From Verrucomicrobiaceae bacterium UBA7681 (GTDB lineage: Bacteria; Verrucomicrobiota; Verrucomicrobiia; Verrucomicrobiales; Verrucomicrobiaceae): a stretch of DNA of 54,159 nt. The notes under the pieces were generated by a model. That model had not been told where the DNA came from. It was given only the letters and a program-made list of their open reading frames with translations, and did not search any database. Location of the stretch: positions 168,788-222,946 of the forward strand of contig DLGZ01000048.1 of NCBI GenBank assembly GCA_002482965.1. The letters run 5' to 3'. This document shows, in pieces, positions 50,174-54,159 of this stretch (positions are counted from its first letter, which is position 1; every line of letters starts with the position of its first letter). Both the position numbers and the translations under genes were made by a program.

Positions 50174-52510
50174 TCACTCTCGGCCTTTGACCACCTTCAC
50201 GAGGGGACGATAGCCGTGCTCGTTGAGCAGAGCGATGGCGCCGCGATCGGTGGAGTCGCGGGCGACGTCGGACCAGGAGTTGAGGGAGTTGTAGATGCTG
50301 TCCATGGCGGCTTCGAGGGATTCGGCGCGGGTGGCGGCATCGTGGGATTTGTAGAGGGACTCGATGGCGCTGATGTAGTGGAAGGTGAACTCGAGGCGCT
50401 TGGCATTGTGGAGGGTGAAGGTGCGGGAACCTTCGCGGGCGCGGGTGTTGGCGCGGAACATCTCGCTCATGGCAGTGAGGTAATGTGTTTTCACCTGTGT
50501 GAGCCATTCGGGCACCGCACCGCTGGCATTGAGGTGGCGCAGCAGCATGTCTGGTGCAGGAATGCCGAGTTTGGGGTCGTGCTTCGCGATGAGCTGCGCG
50601 GCCTGGTCGATGGCCTGGAAGCCGAGCCACATGCGCTCGGCGACACCTTCACCGCACATGGGTGTGACGAAATCGCTCAGGGCTTTTTCGCTGGCGAAGT
50701 CATTTTTGGGCAGGACGGAAACGGGTACTGGTTCGGCGGCGACGATTTCAAAACCGAGTTTGCCGGCGTGTTCGCGGAAGCGAGTTGTGATGGCGGCGAC
50801 GTCGGGATTGCTGAAGGTGGAGGCACCGTGGAAGGCTTTGCGGCCGCCGGTGTCGCCATCGACGCGGATGGGTTTGAAGGGGGCTATTTTGGCGGGAATG
50901 GCGATGGAGGTGTACTTCAAGGTTTGGAGGCGCTTGAGGAGCTGTTCGAGTTCTTCCTGAGTCCACGACTCCTGACCCATGGCGTTGCCGGTGTAGCCAT
51001 TCCAGACACGTGAGCCATGCGGGGGCTGGGCGGTGATGATCTCGATGGTGTCTGACGGGGTGGTCCCCTTCCCTGCTACTGCGAGCGCAGGTGCGGAGGT
51101 GGTGGCGGAGACGCAGAGGAGGCTTTCGCGAGTGCGGACGAAGAGGCGACCATCGGCAATGGCGGGGGTGGCGATGATTTCTTCGCCCATGTCGTGCTTG
51201 GCGAGGACTTTGAGCTGCGGCGCGTCTTCGAGCTCGACGATGAATCCGTTTTTGGCGGCGATGTAGACTTTGCCAGCGGCAGCGATGGGGGAGGCGAAGT
51301 AGTCGCCGAAATTGCCAAGGCGGCTGCGGTCCCAGAGGGTTTTGCCGTTCTTGGCGTCGTAGCAGCTGGACATGCCGCCGCTTTTGACGACGTAGATGCG
51401 GTTGTTGAAGAAGAGGGGTGAGGAAAGGTTTGAGGGGGTCTTGGGATCGATATTCCAGAGGACGTGGGTCTTGGTGACATCGCCAGTGCCGCCGCCTTTG
51501 ATGGCCTGGATGATGTTGCCGCCTGCGGCCATGTTGTCGGGAGATTGGAAGGCGGTGTCGATTTCCTCGGGGCCGATGACTTTGTCGTGATTTTTATCGG
51601 AGGCGTCGAAGCGCTCGTGGAACTCTTTTGGTGTTTCCTCGCGAGAGAGGATTTTGTCCTGGTTGGTGTCGAGCCATTCGAGCAGGGCGTGCTTCAAGGT
51701 GCGGGTGGAATCGCCGTAGCTTTGCACCGCGACGTAAATGACGCCGTCATGCACGACGGGCGAGGTCATGATGGTGCGCAGGAGGGTGTTGCAGGTCCAG
51801 AGTTCGGTGCCGGTGGCGGGATCGTAGCCTTTCAATTTGCCGCTGCCGGCGATGACGAGATCGGTGCGGCCATTGGCCTCGCAGAGGACAGGCAGCGAAT
51901 AACCGGCGAGCATTTCTTTGCGCAGGGTCTTCCACTTTTCTTTGCCGGTTTTCGCATCGACGGCGACGACGAAGGGGGCGAGGTCGTCGTCCTGGCAGAA
52001 GATGACTGTGTCGTTGTAAACGATGGGCGATGAAGCGGCGCCCCAATCCATCAAGTAGGCGGGTCGCGTCATAGTATGACGCCAGACTTCATTGCCGGTG
52101 GTGAAGTCGAAGGCGAGGAGGCCGATGGTGCTGAAATAGACGTAGACGCGCTCGCCATCGGTGGCCGGGGTGGAGGAGGCGTGGCTGTTTGGCGGGGTGA
52201 TGCGTGGGAGGGTGCCGGTGTCGAAATCGCTGCGCCAGAGTTGTTTGCCAGTGGTGACGTCGAAGCTGAAGAGGCCGAGCTTTTGATCTCCGAGCATGGC
52301 GGTGGTGAAGACGCAGCCGTTCTTCACGATGGGTGAGCCGATGCCGTCGCCAATCTTGGCTTTCCAGGCGATGTTTTTTTCGGCGGAGAAGTCTTGGGGG
52401 AGATTTTTGGAGGAGGAGACGCCGGTGCCGTTGGTGCCGCGGAACTGGGGCCAGTCTTCGGCGTGGAGGGTGATGGAGAGGGACAGGGCGGCGAGGAGGA
52501 GGCGATGCAT
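50174..52510 (-). CDS. Exported PQQ-type beta-propeller protein with EF-hand loops
   Basis: The protein is 778 aa from the Met at 52510, which opens a signal peptide (MHRLLLAALSLSITLHAEDW); a Met three codons earlier is equally usable. The mature part starts WPQFRGTNGTG, a PVC hallmark, then an eight-bladed-type propeller (FSFDVTTGKQLWRSDF, AVDAKTGKEKWKTL, GYDPATGTELWTC, SCYDAKNGKTLWDRS). Between blades, at about residues 285-325, two EF-hand loops occur: DTNQDKILSREE and DKNHDKVIGPEE. The last 260 residues form a separate helical region without a known motif. The quinoprotein dehydrogenase residues for PQQ were not seen, so this is likely a binding/sensing propeller. It lies between the GT2 fusion and the DUF1501 gene. 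Confidence 0.88.
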   Translation of the reverse strand: MHRLLLAALSLSITLHAEDWPQFRGTNGTGVSSSKNLPQDFSAEKNIAWKAKIGDGIGSPIVKNGCVFTTAMLGDQKLGLFSFDVTTGKQLWRSDFDTGTLPRITPPNSHASSTPATDGERVYVYFSTIGLLAFDFTTGNEVWRHTMTRPAYLMDWGAASSPIVYNDTVIFCQDDDLAPFVVAVDAKTGKEKWKTLRKEMLAGYSLPVLCEANGRTDLVIAGSGKLKGYDPATGTELWTCNTLLRTIMTSPVVHDGVIYVAVQSYGDSTRTLKHALLEWLDTNQDKILSREETPKEFHERFDASDKNHDKVIGPEEIDTAFQSPDNMAAGGNIIQAIKGGGTGDVTKTHVLWNIDPKTPSNLSSPLFFNNRIYVVKSGGMSSCYDAKNGKTLWDRSRLGNFGDYFASPIAAAGKVYIAAKNGFIVELEDAPQLKVLAKHDMGEEIIATPAIADGRLFVRTRESLLCVSATTSAPALAVAGKGTTPSDTIEIITAQPPHGSRVWNGYTGNAMGQESWTQEELEQLLKRLQTLKYTSIAIPAKIAPFKPIRVDGDTGGRKAFHGASTFSNPDVAAITTRFREHAGKLGFEIVAAEPVPVSVLPKNDFASEKALSDFVTPMCGEGVAERMWLGFQAIDQAAQLIAKHDPKLGIPAPDMLLRHLNASGAVPEWLTQVKTHYLTAMSEMFRANTRAREGSRTFTLHNAKRLEFTFHYISAIESLYKSHDAATRAESLEAAMDSIYNSLNSWSDVARDSTDRGAIALLNEHGYRPLVKVVKGRE

Positions 52511-52560
52511 GAAAGGCATTAGGTTAAAGGTGTTGATCTTGGGAGGCAGGGCACACGGGA

Positions 52561-52746
52561 AGCGGCGGTGGTGCGGTGAAGACGCTGCTGGTGCGTGCGG
52601 CGCGCGAACAAGGCGCTGGGTTTGCTTCCCGGATTGATGGTGCAATACCCAGGGTCGCCTCGCTGAGGCTCGGCTGACCCTGGGCTGAATTACGCAGCCC
52701 CTTTGGGGCTGATGCATGGCGGAGTGGAGTGGCGGAAGATGGCTTC
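52561..52746 (+). repeat. Structured dispersed repeat, copy R4
   Basis: R4 has an enclosing stem CCAGGGTC / GACCCTGG at about 52649-52683, an inner stem GCCTC-GCT-GAGGC, and the hairpin CAGCCCC-TTT-GGGGCTG at 52695-52711. Its lower hairpin differs from R1 (GACCCC / GGGGTC) on both arms, keeping pairing. It is followed by R5 after about 25 bp. Confidence 0.85.
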
Positions 52747-52771
52747 AGCCTGCCAAGTGAAGACTTAAGCA

Positions 52772-52978
52772 AATGCGCGGCGGGGCGTTTTGCAGACGCT
52801 GCTGGTGACCTTGGGGAGCAACGGGGCAGTGGGTTTGCTTTCCGGAGGTGTGGCGAGAGGTACCAGGGGAGCCTCGCCAAGGCTCGGCACCCCTTCGCTA
52901 TGGTGCGCAGTCCCGTTGGGACTGATGAATGGCGGAGTGAAGTGGCGAAAGATGGCCTCCTTGCACCAAGGAGATTTC
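52772..52978 (+). repeat. Structured dispersed repeat, copy R5
   Basis: R5 opens like R3 (GCGCGGCGGGGC), then has an enclosing stem CCAGGGG with the facing CCCCT, an inner stem GAGCCT / AGGCTC and the hairpin AGTCCC-GTT-GGGACT at about 52910-52924. Again both arms of the hairpin changed together relative to R1 and R4. Confidence 0.85.
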
Positions 52979-53098
52979 GGGAAGAGTGCACGTGGCATTC
53001 GGCAGGTGGAAGACGAGCGAAGCCGAGTGCTGGCATCATGGAACAAACGGCAGCATGCTTTAACCGAGTGGCGTTCATGCGGTGCATCATGAAAAGAG

Positions 53099-54159
53099 TC
53101 AGCCGAAGAGTTCGGTGAGGGGCTTGCCTTCATCGAGGAGGCTGTAGGCGCGGCCGAGTTTGTCTTTGGCTTCGAGGTCTTGGATGCCCATGGCGTAATA
53201 GACGGTCTTGGTGATGTCTTCGGGGTAGATGGGGCGGTCCTTGGGCAGTTCGGCACGGGCATCGGTTTCGCCAACGACTTGGCCGCCGCGAATGCCGGCA
53301 CCGGCCATGAGGACGCTCATGCAGGAGGTCCAGTGATCGCGGCCGGCACCGATGGTGCCGCCGGAGCGACGGTCGCCTACTTTGGGCATGCGGCCCATTT
53401 CACTGGTGACCATGACCAGCGTCTCATCGAGGAGGCCTCGGCCTGAGAGGTCTTCCATGAAGGCGGAGAAGGCCTGATCAAACTGCGGGAGGAGGTACTT
53501 TCTCAAGCAGTTGAAGTTGTCGCCGTGGGTGTCCCAGCCGCCGGCGCTTTTGCATTGCTTGGCGATGCTGTCGTCTTCCTTCCAAAATACGGTGACGAAG
53601 GGGACGCCTGCTTCTACGAGGCGGCGTGCCATGAGGAGGCTGGTGCCGTTGATGGTATGGCCGTAGCGCTCGCGCAGCTTGTCGGGCTCGGCCTTGATGT
53701 CGAAGGCGTTGGTGGTGCCGCTGGAAGACAAGAGATCGAAGGCTCGCTCCTGCTGCTTCACGTAGTTTTGAACTGCGGGTTCGTGATCGAACTCGCGGCG
53801 TGCCTGATTCATGGCGTTCAGCAGGGCGTGGCGGTCCTGCATGCGCGCGGCGGTCATGCTGCCGGACATGGAAATCGTGGGGGCGCTGAAGTTCAGTGGT
53901 TCGTCGAAGCTGCCGTTGAGGTAAAACGGATCGTATTCCATGCCGATGCGTCCGGCGAACTGACCGGGACGAGTGAAAGGCAGTTTGCTGGGCTTGTGCG
54001 GGAGAGAGATGATCTGCGGCAGCGAGGGGTGCTGGGGACGCTTCATGCCGACCACACTGCCCATGTAAGGCCAGTCTTCGGGATAAGGACGGCGGTCGTT
54101 GCCCTGCTGCTTGAAGGTGAGATCGGGGGCGTGGCCGGTGAGATTGTAATAATAACCGG
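53099..54159 (-). CDS. DUF1501 family protein, 5' end off the window
   Basis: This is the C-terminal part (about 353 aa) of a second DUF1501 protein; the frame stays open to the right edge (GYYYNLTGHAPDLTFKQQGN). It carries PYPEDWPYMGSVVG, CKSAGGWDTHGDNFNCL, TSEMGRMPKVGDR, GRDHWTSCMSVLMAGAGIRGG and the IYPEDITKTVYYAMGI end. These match the DUF1501 blocks of the protein at 9130-10554 and the metal-type residues Asp/His are in place. Its Tat signal must lie past the window. A DUF1549/DUF1553 partner is likely on that side. Confidence 0.92.
   Translation of the reverse strand, partial: GYYYNLTGHAPDLTFKQQGNDRRPYPEDWPYMGSVVGMKRPQHPSLPQIISLPHKPSKLPFTRPGQFAGRIGMEYDPFYLNGSFDEPLNFSAPTISMSGSMTAARMQDRHALLNAMNQARREFDHEPAVQNYVKQQERAFDLLSSSGTTNAFDIKAEPDKLRERYGHTINGTSLLMARRLVEAGVPFVTVFWKEDDSIAKQCKSAGGWDTHGDNFNCLRKYLLPQFDQAFSAFMEDLSGRGLLDETLVMVTSEMGRMPKVGDRRSGGTIGAGRDHWTSCMSVLMAGAGIRGGQVVGETDARAELPKDRPIYPEDITKTVYYAMGIQDLEAKDKLGRAYSLLDEGKPLTELFG

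Larger units (their letters stand above)
52511..53098. other. Gene-free stretch with two tandem structured repeats
   Basis: These 588 bp hold copies R4 (52561-52746) and R5 (52772-52978) of the structured repeat, in the same orientation. Frames of 100-190 amino acids that cross it are artefacts of the repeat. The far-right 100 bp show nothing recognisable. Confidence 0.6.

Noticed and set aside
52524..53090. 188-codon minus-strand frame in the gap before the DUF1501 gene
   Set aside because: It spans structured repeats R4 and R5 and has an Arg/Ala/Pro-rich product with no motif.
1..54159. tRNA and rRNA genes
   Set aside because: No cloverleaf with GTTCRANNC-type arms and no rRNA-like segment was noticed on a read-through, though a tool scan would be surer.

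Overview
The window looks like chromosomal DNA of a G+C-rich verrucomicrobium (Prosthecobacter/Verrucomicrobiaceae-like). The assignment is an inference from domain families concentrated in the PVC superphylum: DUF1549/DUF1553 and DUF1501 proteins, PSCyt1-type and Pirellula/Verrucomicrobium-type c-heme domains, DUF1080, and many exported proteins. No rRNA, tRNA, CRISPR array or phage module was seen.

Layout. (1) 1-1365: a sensor histidine kinase cut by the left edge. (2) 17313 down to 1372, minus strand: a tight ten-gene run of mostly exported proteins (DUF1549/1553 c-heme protein, PPC-domain protein, PSCyt1-WD40 protein, DUF1501 Tat protein, ceramidase-like protein, RidA, D-Ala-D-Ala dipeptidase-like protein, PVC-type c-heme dehydrogenase-like protein, VCBS/FG-GAP propeller, second ceramidase-like protein). 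A zinc phospholipase-C-like protein diverges from it at 17382. (3) 18814-21180: a third ceramidase-like domain fused to an alpha/beta hydrolase. (4) 21.6-25.7 kb: five small minus-strand genes, lower in G+C, separated by attC-like sites; this resembles an integron cassette array without an integrase. (5) 25.9-36.5 kb: a BNR/sialidase-fold protein, GTP-type PEP carboxykinase (pckG), two SGNH hydrolases, a 1198-aa exported unknown and a DUF1080 protein. (6) 36.8-39.9 kb: a Kef-type K+/H+ antiporter with its KefF/G-like flavoprotein. (7) 44.7 down to 40.1 kb: a seven-gene run (pirin, DoxX-like, VOC, rhodanese-YceI, nitroreductase, rpiB, EamA). (8) 44.8-50.1 kb: cell-surface glycan genes (GT-C/TPR membrane protein, two methyltransferases, a methyltransferase-GT2 fusion). 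(9) 50.2-54.2 kb: a PQQ-type propeller with EF-hand loops and a DUF1501 gene cut by the right edge.

Two signals stand out. First, two 93-bp sites (22062-22154 and 24281-24373), about 80% identical by eye, have the layout of integron attC sites; one has its gene's stop codon inside the outer core box. They sit in an array with a HEPN-type protein, a HEAT-repeat protein and three unknowns. Second, a dispersed non-coding repeat (five copies plus a fragment) keeps the same stems while their sequences change in a compensatory way, which points to a selected RNA or DNA fold.

Taken together, the window serves extracellular and periplasmic polymer or lipid breakdown with c-type electron carriers, redox and electrophile stress handling, and surface glycan building, interrupted by an accessory island. 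Functions are inferred from residues visible in the translations; no database search was run.
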